Part shown: piece by piece, positions 9,383 through 18,822 of the stretch | How positions within the stretch are numbered: position 1 is the stretch's first letter | How the letters are laid out: each line of letters opens with the position of its first letter | Source: an uncultured Methylococcaceae bacterium | Lineage (GTDB): Bacteria; Pseudomonadota; Gammaproteobacteria; Methylococcales; Methylomonadaceae | Length of the DNA: 35,365 nt | Assembly: GCA_903859415.1 (NCBI GenBank) | Contig: CAIOMN010000092.1 | Coordinates: 1 to 35,365, forward strand | Direction: 5' to 3' | Made by a program: the position numbers and the translations under genes | Notes under the pieces: model-generated | Databases searched by the model: none | Seen by the model: the letters and a program-made list of their open reading frames with translations, nothing else | Told to the model about the DNA's origin: nothing

Positions 9383-10612
9383 CTAGGCTTCTGCAGTAAT
9401 TTGATCCAGCTCAAATGCTGCATGCAAAGCCCTGACGGCTAACTCCAAATATTTCTCATCAACCACCACAGAAATTTTTATTTCTGATGTTGCAATCATA
9501 CGAATGTTAATACCTTCTGAAGCCAGTGTTTTAAACATCATACTTGCAATACCTGCATGTGAACGCATACCAACACCCACAATTGAAACTTTAACAATTG
9601 CATTGTCCCCTGTCACTTTTCTAGCGCCTAATTCAACACAAGACTCTTCCAATATCGCTTTTGCGCGCTGGTAATTATTTCTGTCCACAGTGAATGTAAA
9701 ATCAGTAGTGGCATCATCAGCAATATTTTGCACAATCATATCCACTTCAATATTAGCATCAGCTATAGGGCCTAAAATTTTATAAGCAACACCTGGTAAA
9801 TCCGGGACGCCAGTAATTGTTAATTTAGCCTCGTCCCGGTTAAAGGCAATACCAGAAATTAAAGCACTTTCCATTTGTGATTCCTCGTAGGTGATGAGTG
9901 TGCCACACCCTTCTTTAAATGATGACAGTACACGTAAAGCTACATTGTATTTACCGGCAAACTCTACCGATCTGATTTGTAAAACTTTTGATCCTAAACT
10001 GGCCATTTCCAGCATTTCTTCAAAAGTAATATGATTAAGCCGACGGGCTTTCGGCTCAACTCGTGGGTCAGTGGTATAAACCCCATCAACATCCGTATAG
10101 ATATGACACTCATCCGCTTTTAAGGCCGCTGCTAACGCTACCGCAGTTGTGTCCGACCCTCCTCGACCCAAAGTAGTAATATTGCCCTGTTCATCAACTC
10201 CCTGAAAACCTGCGACAACAACGATTTTACCTCCATCAAGATCAGCCCGGATCTTAATGTCCTCAATCTCGCGAATTCGAGCTTTGGTAAACGCACTATC
10301 CGTTAAAATTTTAACCTGAGTCCCCGTGTATGAAGTGGCCTTACAACCCAGTTCATGCAATGCCATACAAAGTAAGGCTACAGTGACTTGTTCACCCGTC
10401 GATATTAAAACATCCATTTCACGATCAGTTGGCTGCGTCTGCATTTGTTTTGCCAAAGCAATTAATCGATTCGTTTCGCCGCTCATAGCGGACAATACAA
10501 CGATAATTTGATCACCTTGATCTTGTACTTTTTTTACTTTTTCAGCGACCGACTTAATGCGTTCAACAGAACCCACCGACGTTCCGCCGAACTTATATAC
10601 GTATAATGCCAT
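9383..10612 (-). CDS. lysC: aspartate kinase
   Basis: A 409-residue monofunctional aspartokinase, which makes beta-aspartyl phosphate for lysine, threonine, methionine and diaminopimelate. The catalytic KFGGTS is at residues 7-12, STGEQVTVALL and GRGGSDTTAVALAAAL form the substrate/ATP site, and two ACT domains occupy the C-terminal third (about 265-405), where lysine/threonine feedback acts in this class. It starts 16 bases after alaS and is probably co-transcribed with it. Its pathway also yields aspartate semialdehyde, the co-substrate of the carboxy(nor)spermidine dehydrogenase encoded at 18823-20205. Confidence 0.96.
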   Translation of the reverse strand: MALYVYKFGGTSVGSVERIKSVAEKVKKVQDQGDQIIVVLSAMSGETNRLIALAKQMQTQPTDREMDVLISTGEQVTVALLCMALHELGCKATSYTGTQVKILTDSAFTKARIREIEDIKIRADLDGGKIVVVAGFQGVDEQGNITTLGRGGSDTTAVALAAALKADECHIYTDVDGVYTTDPRVEPKARRLNHITFEEMLEMASLGSKVLQIRSVEFAGKYNVALRVLSSFKEGCGTLITYEESQMESALISGIAFNRDEAKLTITGVPDLPGVAYKILGPIADANIEVDMIVQNIADDATTDFTFTVDRNNYQRAKAILEESCVELGARKVTGDNAIVKVSIVGVGMRSHAGIASMMFKTLASEGINIRMIATSEIKISVVVDEKYLELAVRALHAAFELDQITAEA

Positions 10613-10628
10613 TCAATAAAACCTATTA

Positions 10629-13241
10629 TTAAGCGCCTAATTGCGCTTGTATCCAAGCAGGAACACCCGCCAACGCTTCAGATAATCCAGATGGATTATT
10701 ACCACCTGCCATTGCTAAATCAGGTTTTCCGCCTCCTTTGCCACCCACTTGAGTCGCTACAAAGTTAACCATATCCCCTGCTTTTATTTTTCCTACATAG
10801 TCTTTTGAAACCACAGCAATCAAACTGACTTTATCACCTTCAACGACGGACAAAACAATAGCACAACTACCTAATTTATTTTTCAATTGATCTGCAAGAT
10901 CTCGTAAGGCTTTAGAATCCACATCATTCAACTTAACAGCTAACACTTTAATACCCAGCACATCAATCGATTGAGCAATAAGCGAATCACCCGCAGCACT
11001 TGCCAACTTCGAGTTTAAACGCTCAATTTGCTTCTCTAAGGAACGGGTCTTTTCAAGTAACTGCTCTACTTTTTCAGCCGCTTTATCTGTTGAGCTTTTC
11101 AAAATTCCTGCAATACTACTTAACGCAGCATCACGACTGATAATCCATTCAACGCCACCACCACCAGTAACCGCTTCAATCCGTCTGACCCCAGCAGCAA
11201 CACCGGTTTCAGAAATAATTTTAAAGCAACCAATATCCCCTGCTCTTTTAACGTGCGTACCGCCGCAAAGTTCAGTCGAGAACTCGCCTATCTTTAATAC
11301 TCTGACTTCATCACCGTATTTTTCGCCAAATAAGGCCATAGCGCCGGCTTGAACCGCTAAATCCTTAGCCATAACTTCTGAGGTAACTGGGTTATTTAAA
11401 CGAATTTGCTCATTAACCAAACGTTCCAGAGTCGTAATTTGTTCTACCGTCACAGGTTCAAAATGAGAAAAGTCAAAACGTAACCGCTCAGGATTGACTA
11501 ACGATCCCTTTTGGCTCACATGCTCACCTAAAACCTGTCTTAAGGCAGCATGCAATAAATGCGTCGCCGAATGATTAAGTTCGGTCGCTTTTCGATCTTC
11601 AGCATTGACCTTTGCATGACATAACAGATCTAGACTCAAAGTACCTGACAGCACCTTACCTTTGTGTAAAAATAAATTGCCTCCCTGCTTTTGTGTGTCC
11701 GATACCTCAAAGACAGCACCTGAAGCTATAATTTGACCGTTATCACCGACCTGACCACCGGACTCGCCGTAAAAAGGCGTTTTGTCTAAAACGACCAAAC
11801 CTTCCTGTCCTGTCTGTATACTGGAAACTGTTTGCCCATGACTATACAAAGCAATAATCTGAGCCTCATCATCCAAGCGGTCATAACCCGTAAAATCAGT
11901 CTGACTATCCAGTTTAATGTCTTGGTTGTATTCTGCACTAAAACTACTGGCAGACCGCGCTCTATCTCGTTGCGCGCTCATCGCCACTTCAAAGCCTGCT
12001 TGATCAACCGTCAAATTGTTTTCACGAGCAAAATCAGCCGTTAAATCTACCGGAAAACCATAGGTATCATATAACTGAAAGACAGTTTCACCGGGAATAA
12101 CTGTGCCTTGTAATTTGGCGACACAGGCTTCGAGAATTTTCATACCTTGTCCAAGCGTTTCTGCAAAACGCTCCTCTTCTTTCTTTAAAACCCGCTCAAC
12201 CTGCTCTTGTGCGGCTTTAAGCTCAGGAAAAGCAGACCCCATTTCAGCCACTAAAGGTGCAACTAATTTGTAAAAGAACACCTCTTGAATACCTAAGCGG
12301 TATCCATGACGAATAGCACGTCGAATAATACGACGTAACACATAACCTCGACCTTCATTAGACGGCATCACACCATCCGCGACCAAAAAGGCGCAGGAAC
12401 GAATATGATCGGCAACAACCCGTAAAGAACTCAGTGTTAAATCAGATGTCCCTACTATTTGAGCGGCTGCTTTTAAAATGCCTTGAAATAAATCAATTTC
12501 GTAATTGTTATGTACACTTTGAAGCACTGCGCTAATGCGCTCAAGGCCCATCCCTGTATCAACTGAGGGCTTTGGCAACGGTGTCAACGTACCATCTGCA
12601 GCTCGATCATATTGCATGAATACTAGATTCCACACTTCGATATATCGGTCACCCTCTTCATCGGGTGAACCCGGAGGCCCCCCCGGAATATTTTCACCAT
12701 GATCGTAGAATATCTCTGTACAAGGACCACAAGGCCCCACATCGCCCATAGACCAAAAATTATCTTTCGCACCTATCTTGGATAGCCTATCCTCTGGTAT
12801 ACCTATATCATTTAACCAGATATTAGCTGCTTCTACATCTTCTTCAAAAACAGTCACCCATAATTTACTGGCAGGAATTTCTAATTCTTTCGTTAAAAAA
12901 TCCCAGGCATAATGAATGGCATCTTTCTTAAAGTAATCACCAAAGCTAAAGTTACCCAGCATCTCAAAAAAAGTGTGGTGCCTAGCCGTGTAACCCACAT
13001 TTTCTAAATCATTATGCTTGCCGCCGGCTCTTACACAACGTTGAGTCGTTGCAGCCTTATTGAAGTTACGCTGTTCTCTACCTAAAAACACGTCCTTAAA
13101 CTGAACCATCCCTGCATTAGTAAATAATAAGGTTGGATCGTTACCTGGAACAAGAGAACTAGAAGGTTCTATGGAATGCCCTCGCTGACTAAAAAAGGCT
13201 AGGAAGGCAGTGCGCAACTCGGCGCTTGTCATTTTTTTCAT
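10629..13241 (-). CDS. alaS: alanyl-tRNA synthetase
   Basis: An 870-residue class II synthetase. The N-terminal catalytic core has [16 protein letters not shown], motif 2/3 segments and GMGLERI. The editing domain has the zinc-site [11 protein letters not shown] and CGGTH motifs, followed by a coiled coil (about 725-755) and the C-Ala domain ending [16 protein letters not shown]. All hallmarks and the usual length are present. It sits in the common recA-recX-alaS-lysC order. The ATG at 13241 has no strong ribosome-binding site; an in-frame ATG three codons later is an alternative. Confidence 0.98.
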   Translation of the reverse strand: MKKMTSAELRTAFLAFFSQRGHSIEPSSSLVPGNDPTLLFTNAGMVQFKDVFLGREQRNFNKAATTQRCVRAGGKHNDLENVGYTARHHTFFEMLGNFSFGDYFKKDAIHYAWDFLTKELEIPASKLWVTVFEEDVEAANIWLNDIGIPEDRLSKIGAKDNFWSMGDVGPCGPCTEIFYDHGENIPGGPPGSPDEEGDRYIEVWNLVFMQYDRAADGTLTPLPKPSVDTGMGLERISAVLQSVHNNYEIDLFQGILKAAAQIVGTSDLTLSSLRVVADHIRSCAFLVADGVMPSNEGRGYVLRRIIRRAIRHGYRLGIQEVFFYKLVAPLVAEMGSAFPELKAAQEQVERVLKKEEERFAETLGQGMKILEACVAKLQGTVIPGETVFQLYDTYGFPVDLTADFARENNLTVDQAGFEVAMSAQRDRARSASSFSAEYNQDIKLDSQTDFTGYDRLDDEAQIIALYSHGQTVSSIQTGQEGLVVLDKTPFYGESGGQVGDNGQIIASGAVFEVSDTQKQGGNLFLHKGKVLSGTLSLDLLCHAKVNAEDRKATELNHSATHLLHAALRQVLGEHVSQKGSLVNPERLRFDFSHFEPVTVEQITTLERLVNEQIRLNNPVTSEVMAKDLAVQAGAMALFGEKYGDEVRVLKIGEFSTELCGGTHVKRAGDIGCFKIISETGVAAGVRRIEAVTGGGGVEWIISRDAALSSIAGILKSSTDKAAEKVEQLLEKTRSLEKQIERLNSKLASAAGDSLIAQSIDVLGIKVLAVKLNDVDSKALRDLADQLKNKLGSCAIVLSVVEGDKVSLIAVVSKDYVGKIKAGDMVNFVATQVGGKGGGKPDLAMAGGNNPSGLSEALAGVPAWIQAQLGA

Positions 13242-13277
13242 GGTAATAAGTGATTTTTAAAAGGTGCTAACAACACC

Positions 13278-13757
13278 CTACAATTTAATATTTAAATGAT
13301 CAAACAAAGTACTAATCATCGAGCCAGGAAAACCGCGCTGAATTAAGAAACGGCTACGTTTTGCCCATTCATTACGATCAACATGTGCATCATGCCCATA
13401 TTTCTTAATATAAACCTGTTCAAGCAAGGTCATCCAACTACCGATAGTCTTTTGTACAGTCTCGTCAAGGGAAAACCCGCTAATCCCATTTCTCTTTAGC
13501 TCATAAGCCAGATAAATAGGGCCATAGCCCTTTTGAATACGATAACGGGCATAACTCTCTGCATATCTTAAATCGCTTTGCCAGCCTTGTAGAGCCAAAT
13601 CTTCAATAACAGCTAAAATTTCGTCTTTTTCAAAGCCCTTTGCCAATAACTTGTTCAATAATTCAATTTGGCTATGTTCTCTCATTGCCAGAAGACGGAT
13701 ACCAGTTTGTTCAATCTGCTTAAAGCGACTCTTTTTCCCGTCTTTACTCTCAACCAT
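13278..13757 (-). CDS. recX: regulatory protein RecX
   Basis: A 159-residue all-helical protein with three tandem RecX-type helical repeats (AMREHSQIELLNKLLAKGF..., LRYAESYARYRIQKGYGPIYLAYELKRNGIS, RSRFLIQRGFPGSMI). RecX binds RecA filaments and limits filament growth. It starts 28 bases after recA on the same strand, the standard arrangement. A short GGTG/CACC hairpin followed by TTTT just after its stop (13262-13279) may give partial termination before alaS. Confidence 0.93.
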   Translation of the reverse strand: MVESKDGKKSRFKQIEQTGIRLLAMREHSQIELLNKLLAKGFEKDEILAVIEDLALQGWQSDLRYAESYARYRIQKGYGPIYLAYELKRNGISGFSLDETVQKTIGSWMTLLEQVYIKKYGHDAHVDRNEWAKRSRFLIQRGFPGSMISTLFDHLNIKL

Positions 13758-13785
13758 TTACATTAGATGTAATAAATTACTCGCC

Positions 13786-14826
13786 TTATATCTCGTCAAT
13801 TTCAGCGACATCAATCAAGTCAACAATAGGATGCAACTTACTAAAAGCTTCAGTTCTTATTTTAACTTCAATTTCTTTGGCTTTCTCAGGATGTTCTTTT
13901 AAAAACAACTTAACATTCTCTTTGCCCTGGCCAATTTTCTCATCTCCATAACTGTACCATGATCCTGATTTTTGAATAAACCCATAGCTCACACCCAAAT
14001 CAACAATTTCACCCAGAAAAGATATACCTTCTCCATATAAAATTTCAAATTCTGCCTGTCTAAAGGGCGGAGCTACTTTATTTTTGACAACTTTTACCCT
14101 GGTTTCGTTACCGATAACCTCATCGCCTTTTTTCACCGAACCAATCCGACGAATATCTAATCGCACTGAAGCATAAAACTTAAGCGCATTACCACCTGTG
14201 GTCGTTTCAGGACTGCCAAACATAACCCCAATTTTCATTCTGATCTGATTGATGAAAATAACTAATGTATTCGAGCGCTTGATATTACCCGTTAATTTCC
14301 TTAAGGCTTGAGACATCAAACGGGCCTGCAAACCCATATGAGAATCGCCCATATCACCTTCAATTTCAGCCTTGGGTGTTAACGCAGCGACCGAATCAAT
14401 AACCACTATATCAACTGCACCAGAACGCACCAACATATCTGTAATTTCTAAAGCCTGCTCACCTGTATCAGGCTGAGAAACTAATAACTCATCAACATTA
14501 ACCCCAATTTTCTCCGCATAACCGGGATCCAGAGCATGTTCAGCATCAACAAAGGCAGCCGTACCACCTAACTTTTGCATTTCGGCAATCACCTGCAGCG
14601 TCAAGGTAGTTTTACCGGATGATTCTGGGCCATAAATTTCAACAACCCGCCCCCTAGGCAAACCGCCACAACCTAGAGCAATATCCAAACCTAGAGAACC
14701 CGTAGAAACAACATCAATATCACGAGAAGCCGCTACATCACCCATCCGCATTACGGAACCTTTTCCGAATTGCTTCTCTATCTGCATCAGTGCTGCACCT
14801 AACGCTTTCTTTTTGTTCTCATCCAT
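13786..14826 (-). CDS. recA: recombinase A
   Basis: A 346-residue RecA, the ATP-dependent strand-exchange protein and co-protease for LexA. Walker [10 protein letters not shown] is at residues 66-74, followed by [31 protein letters not shown] (L2 and surrounding) and GEGISFLGE. Length and order are normal. AAGG lies 8 bases before the ATG. An E. coli-type LexA box (CTGT-N8-ACAG) is not apparent in the 87 bases upstream. Confidence 0.99.
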   Translation of the reverse strand: MDENKKKALGAALMQIEKQFGKGSVMRMGDVAASRDIDVVSTGSLGLDIALGCGGLPRGRVVEIYGPESSGKTTLTLQVIAEMQKLGGTAAFVDAEHALDPGYAEKIGVNVDELLVSQPDTGEQALEITDMLVRSGAVDIVVIDSVAALTPKAEIEGDMGDSHMGLQARLMSQALRKLTGNIKRSNTLVIFINQIRMKIGVMFGSPETTTGGNALKFYASVRLDIRRIGSVKKGDEVIGNETRVKVVKNKVAPPFRQAEFEILYGEGISFLGEIVDLGVSYGFIQKSGSWYSYGDEKIGQGKENVKLFLKEHPEKAKEIEVKIRTEAFSKLHPIVDLIDVAEIDEI

Positions 14827-14913
14827 TATAAATACCTTGTAGGTTTGAAAAATGCCGATTAAGTAATCTGATTATTATCACATAGACCTATTAGCTTCGG
14901 GTAGTTCAACTGC

Positions 14914-15666
14914 TTAAAAACTGTCCGCTTTTGCTCTGGCTTCTTTACCACCATTAATATCACCCTGTACTTCACGGGCCCTGGCAATCAACAACCAACT
15001 GTGTTTTTTCATATTAGCATCGTTAGACGCTAATAACGCGGCTTTTTTTGCCAGATCTTCTGCTAAACGGGGTTTTGACTGCTTTAGTTTTAATAAAGCC
15101 AACTTATAATACAAAGTAGCATTACGAGGTTCGATTCTAATCGCTCGTTCTATGGTGGTTGTTGCTGCTTCAATATTCCCTGATTGACTACTTTGATTAG
15201 CCGCTGATGCTAAAGCCCCTACTGCAGGAGACAAAGGCGCAAAGTTTTGTAAGGGCTCAAAATCAGGTGGCTTAATGACGACCGGCTCGGGTTTGAGTTC
15301 ATGTACCATGGATTCTGGAGGTTGTTGGGCTGGATTTGAAGCTTCTTGTTCAGAAGTTGCTGATGTCCCTTCCGGCGCTTCATTTTGCAATTCCGGCGCC
15401 ATAAACTGAGGCTGCAACTCTTCTAACTTTGGTCCAAGGCTTTCTACATCGCTGAGCGGTTTAGTTTCTACTATTTCAGGAGTAGGTTGGGGTATCGGTT
15501 CGGGTACAACTACCGGTGCAGGAGTTTTTGGCTTTTTCAACAGGGGAGGCATTGTTTGGCTACGAACAACAGCACCACTTCCATATACTGGAGCAGGTAC
15601 CTGGGTCGCACAACCAACCACCAATAGGGTCAATGTGCCAAGTAAAATGAGTCTTAGAATTAGCAT
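14914..15666 (-). CDS. TPR-repeat lipoprotein
   Basis: A 250-residue exported protein. It has a lipoprotein signal peptide (lipobox VVGC, cysteine 19), a long proline-rich linker (about 20-140; PAPVVVPEPIPQPTPEIVE), then a C-terminal tetratricopeptide region (about 145-250; NIEAATTTIERAIRIEPRNATLYYKLALLKLKQ, then PRLAEDLAKKAALLA). The design suggests a membrane-anchored TPR domain held away from the membrane for envelope protein-protein contacts. It lies between ssb and recA on the same strand. The exact function is unknown. Confidence 0.8.
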   Translation of the reverse strand: MLILRLILLGTLTLLVVGCATQVPAPVYGSGAVVRSQTMPPLLKKPKTPAPVVVPEPIPQPTPEIVETKPLSDVESLGPKLEELQPQFMAPELQNEAPEGTSATSEQEASNPAQQPPESMVHELKPEPVVIKPPDFEPLQNFAPLSPAVGALASAANQSSQSGNIEAATTTIERAIRIEPRNATLYYKLALLKLKQSKPRLAEDLAKKAALLASNDANMKKHSWLLIARAREVQGDINGGKEARAKADSF

Positions 15667-15710
15667 ACTTATATTTAAAGGGTTGTCATAAAGGTGATTA
15701 AATGCCTCAC

Positions 15711-16205
15711 CTAAAAAGGGATGTCGTCATCAAAATCTTCATAAGCTGGTGGCGATGGTGGCATACCGCCATCCGTATGGCTTGGAGGCACAGATGATTT
15801 AGATTGATACGTTGACTTTGAAGAAGGAGCAGAATACCCAGAAGCTGCTTGATCAGCACCAAAATGGGCTGTACCTCCTGTACGACTATCTAACATTTGC
15901 ATTTCTGTCGCAATAATTTCAGTCGTATAACGATCCTGACCATCCTGAGCTTGCCATTTGCGAGTTTGTAAACGTCCTTCTACATACACCTGACCGCCTT
16001 TTTTTAAATATTCACCAGCGATCTCAGCTAACCGATTAAAAAATACCACTCGATGCCATTCAGTAGATTCTTTTTTTTCACCCGACTTATCTTTCCATCT
16101 AAAATTAGTCGCTAACGTTATATTGGCTACAGCACCACCCGAAGGCATATAGCGAACCTCAGGATCGGCACCCAATCTTCCAATCAATGTAACCTTATTA
16201 AGCAT
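15711..16205 (-). CDS. ssb: single-stranded DNA-binding protein
   Basis: A 164-residue SSB. The N-terminal OB fold ([23 protein letters not shown]..., [31 protein letters not shown]) spans about 1-110, followed by a Gly/Ser/Pro-rich linker and the acidic tip DDDIPF that recruits replication and repair partners. AGGAG lies about 5 bases before the ATG. uvrA, often divergent from ssb in gammaproteobacteria, is not beside it here. Confidence 0.98.
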   Translation of the reverse strand: MLNKVTLIGRLGADPEVRYMPSGGAVANITLATNFRWKDKSGEKKESTEWHRVVFFNRLAEIAGEYLKKGGQVYVEGRLQTRKWQAQDGQDRYTTEIIATEMQMLDSRTGGTAHFGADQAASGYSAPSSKSTYQSKSSVPPSHTDGGMPPSPPAYEDFDDDIPF

Positions 16206-16312
16206 GTATTCTCCTAAATTTTATTCGGTTTAATTAACATTTAAAACGATATAGGCATATAGTACCCGATCATCGTTATTAAATTAAGCAAATTACACGA
16301 TTAACTCTGTAG

Positions 16313-17263
16313 TCATTGAGACTCTGCTAAAATCTGGATGACATCCCCCATCTTTTTAGTTGCTTTCCATCCCAGCTTTTCAAATGCCTTACGTGGGTTA
16401 CCCTGACTCCAAGGAATTTCATTGGGTCTCATAAATTGAATATTTTGTATGACGTGATCCTTCCAGTTAAGTCCGTAATGCGCAAAAGACTGAGCAACAA
16501 ACTCTTGTAATGAATTAGCCTCTCCAGTAGCAATTACAAAGTCTTCTGCTTTTTCAGCCTGAAGAATTCGCCACATAGCATCGACATACTCAGGCGCCCA
16601 CCCCCAATCTCGAACTATACTTAAATCACCCAAATTAAGCTTGTCTTTTGATCCCTTCGATATTTTATATGCAGAACGAATCACTTTTTGAGTAACAAAT
16701 CGTGCCGGTCTCAAGACAGACTCATGATTAAACAAAATTCCATTGACTGCAAATATATTGTAAGCTTCACGATAGTTTTTTACTAACCAATGTGCAGATG
16801 ACTTAGCAATCGCATAAGGACTGACCGGTTTAAATGACGTATACTCATCAGCAGAAACACCTTGAGAATCACCAAAACATTCACTAGAACTTGCATGATA
16901 AAACCGCGCTGGCAATTTAAGAAACCGCATGGATTCCAAAACATTCAAAGTACCAATTATGATACTTTCAATGGTTTCCGACGGCTGTTCAAAAGATAAG
17001 CCCACAGATGTTTGACCAGCCAAATGATATATTTCATCGGGTAAAACTTTAGAAATTACCGTCAGGGTACTTTTAAAATCATGTGGCGCCATAGATAACA
17101 AACTAACATCATCAGCAATACCCAATCGCACAAGGGAAGAAAAATTTGAAGCCTCTGCATCTCTTGAAGTCCCGTAAACTGTGTAACCCTTATTTAACAA
17201 AAATTGTGCTAGATAGGCACCATCTTGTCCACCAACCCCAGTAATAAGTACTTTTTTATTCAC
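16313..17263 (-). CDS. gmd: GDP-mannose 4,6-dehydratase family protein
   Basis: A 316-residue extended short-chain dehydrogenase. The NAD(P)-binding GVGGQDGAYLAQFLL motif (residues 10-24), SSSECFG (catalytic region), SPYAIAKSSAHWLVKNYREAY (YxxxK) and the NHES...ARFVTQKVI substrate loop are those of GDP-mannose 4,6-dehydratase. This enzyme makes GDP-4-keto-6-deoxymannose for deoxyhexoses such as rhamnose, fucose or perosamine in surface glycans. The GTG at 17263 has AAGGA 5 bases upstream. It is somewhat short for GMD, so a related NDP-sugar dehydratase is possible. No other glycan gene is adjacent. Confidence 0.8.
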   Translation of the reverse strand: MNKKVLITGVGGQDGAYLAQFLLNKGYTVYGTSRDAEASNFSSLVRLGIADDVSLLSMAPHDFKSTLTVISKVLPDEIYHLAGQTSVGLSFEQPSETIESIIIGTLNVLESMRFLKLPARFYHASSSECFGDSQGVSADEYTSFKPVSPYAIAKSSAHWLVKNYREAYNIFAVNGILFNHESVLRPARFVTQKVIRSAYKISKGSKDKLNLGDLSIVRDWGWAPEYVDAMWRILQAEKAEDFVIATGEANSLQEFVAQSFAHYGLNWKDHVIQNIQFMRPNEIPWSQGNPRKAFEKLGWKATKKMGDVIQILAESQ

Positions 17264-17423
17264 TTTTATCCTTTAAGTAAGTTGGTTCAGTCCAATTATC
17301 GGATGATAAGACAATGCCGTTATGAATCATGCTTACAATTTTTAAACAAGTTGAGAATACCTAGCGATCCAATCAGAAAATCATCAAGATCAATGTGGTA
17401 TGTTAAAACACTTGCAGTACCCA

Positions 17424-17711
17424 TTAGCCGCCAATCAAAACGGTGGGTAACCCTAAAACGATAGTACCACCGTGAACTGTTGAGTCACCCAGTCTGGCAG
17501 CTGGCAAATTATTAATTAATACAGTTGAAGAGCCTTTAATAATTACATCAGGTGGTCCTACGCAAGTTGCCTGATCAAACAATCGAGCAGCAGGTAAACT
17601 ACCTATCAATACGGTGACACCTCCTGGTGGAAGAATGGGGCCACCGACATGAGGAACCGGGCCCGTAAACATTGGACAAACATGCATATCTGTTATACGT
17701 GCAGCGGGCAT
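17424..17711 (-). CDS. PAAR-domain protein (type VI secretion spike tip)
   Basis: A 95-residue protein that is almost entirely a PAAR domain: MPAARITDMHVCP at the start, then repeated short beta units GGVTVLIGSLPAARLFDQ, IIKGSSTVLINNLPAARLGD and GTIVLGLPTVLIGG. PAAR proteins cap the VgrG spike of type VI secretion systems and carry effectors. AGGAGG lies 10 bases before this ATG and 4 before another ATG at 17717; a TTG further out would swallow the site and is rejected. No C-terminal toxin extension is present and no other T6SS structural gene is nearby. The upstream neighbour is the arginase gene. Confidence 0.85.
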   Translation of the reverse strand: MPAARITDMHVCPMFTGPVPHVGGPILPPGGVTVLIGSLPAARLFDQATCVGPPDVIIKGSSTVLINNLPAARLGDSTVHGGTIVLGLPTVLIGG

Positions 17712-17755
17712 TCCCATAGCACCTCCTATTGACAATCAATTTCTTAATTTTTCTG

Positions 17756-17780
17756 TTTATGCCTTATTGTTTGGCATAAA
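17756..17780 (-). other. stem-loop between arginase and PAAR genes
   Basis: An 8-bp perfect stem TTTATGCC/GGCATAAA with a 9-base loop lies directly after the arginase stop codon. No U-tract follows on the minus strand, so it may protect the 3' end or weakly terminate the transcript. Confidence 0.4.
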
Positions 17781-17784
17781 ACGA

Positions 17785-18717
17785 TTATTCTAGACGATTA
17801 TTTACTTTTAAAATATCGACTGCTGTTTCCAAGAGGTGAAAAACGATATTAATCGTTGTACTATTAATATCCAAACTAGGATTAAGCTCCGTAATTTCGA
17901 AACAGACAACTCTTTCATCACGTAAAATAACACCGATGAGATCTGCTGCTTCCTTGGGCATAATACCATTCTCAACAGGTAGTCCTGTACCTTTTGATAT
18001 AGAGCCATCTAAACAGTCTGTATCAAAGGAAAGATAAATCTCCGTACACTCTTTCAGATACTCTAAAATCTGCTCACCTAGTGGCATTGCTTTCCTATCA
18101 TGTAATTCCGCAGTTGAAAAGTTTCGTATGCCTAATTTTTCAATAAGATAAGCTTCTTGTTCTTCTAAATCACGGACCGATACATATACCACATCCGAAG
18201 GCCTGGTTTTTTCGAATACCCCCCCGATTAATTTTAACTGACTCCAAAACTCTTGAGTCATTTTATCAGGGTCTCTGAATAGACAGGCTAAATTATCTAC
18301 CCCTAAAGCTGCCGCTACCGGCATTCCATGCATGTTTCCAGAAAAAGAGGTAAACGGCGTATGCAAATCTGCATGTGCATCAACCCAAATAACACCTAGC
18401 CGTGATTCGGGGTTAGCCTTTTTAATGCCTGCTATTGTTCCTGCTGCACTACTATGATCACCTGACAATACAATTGGAAAATGACCAGAGACCCGTGAGT
18501 CACACACCACCTCACAAACGGATTCAGAGATATTAAGAACCTGTTCAATGTGCTTGGCATACTGAGAGCTAAAACCTTCTGGAAAAGCGACAACACACGC
18601 GGTGGTCTTTAACTGATCAAACTGACGGGATTGCTTGGCTAAATTTAACAACGCATTGATGCCTTGATCAGCGCCTCTAACCCCTGCCCCTATGTCAGAG
18701 CAAACTGTAATAATCAC
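17785..18717 (-). CDS. arginase family ureohydrolase, probably arginase
   Basis: A 310-residue manganese ureohydrolase. Metal ligands lie in GDHS (His88), DAHAD (113-117) and SFDTDCLDG (about 230). SGNMHGMP (126-133), right after DAHAD, resembles the arginine-binding loop of true arginases more than that of agmatinases, so arginine to ornithine plus urea is favoured. The GTG at 18717 has AGGGAG six bases upstream. It follows the two polyamine genes but is separated from them by an intrinsic terminator (18757-18796), so it may be partly independent. Ornithine would feed putrescine and then carboxyspermidine synthesis. Confidence 0.85.
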   Translation of the reverse strand: MIITVCSDIGAGVRGADQGINALLNLAKQSRQFDQLKTTACVVAFPEGFSSQYAKHIEQVLNISESVCEVVCDSRVSGHFPIVLSGDHSSAAGTIAGIKKANPESRLGVIWVDAHADLHTPFTSFSGNMHGMPVAAALGVDNLACLFRDPDKMTQEFWSQLKLIGGVFEKTRPSDVVYVSVRDLEEQEAYLIEKLGIRNFSTAELHDRKAMPLGEQILEYLKECTEIYLSFDTDCLDGSISKGTGLPVENGIMPKEAADLIGVILRDERVVCFEITELNPSLDINSTTINIVFHLLETAVDILKVNNRLE

Positions 18718-18756
18718 AACTAACTCCCTAAACCTATTACTGTTTATGATTATTCT

Positions 18757-18796
18757 AAATAAAAAAGGCTGTTCCTCGAAATGCAGAAACAGCCCC
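18757..18796 (-). terminator. intrinsic terminator after the carboxy(nor)spermidine dehydrogenase gene
   Basis: Read on the minus strand: GGCTGTT, a 14-base loop, AACAGCC, then TTTTTTATTT. It sits between the stop at 18823 and the arginase start at 18717. Confidence 0.8.
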
Positions 18797-18822
18797 CATC
18801 ATTTACTATTCAGATAATGTTA

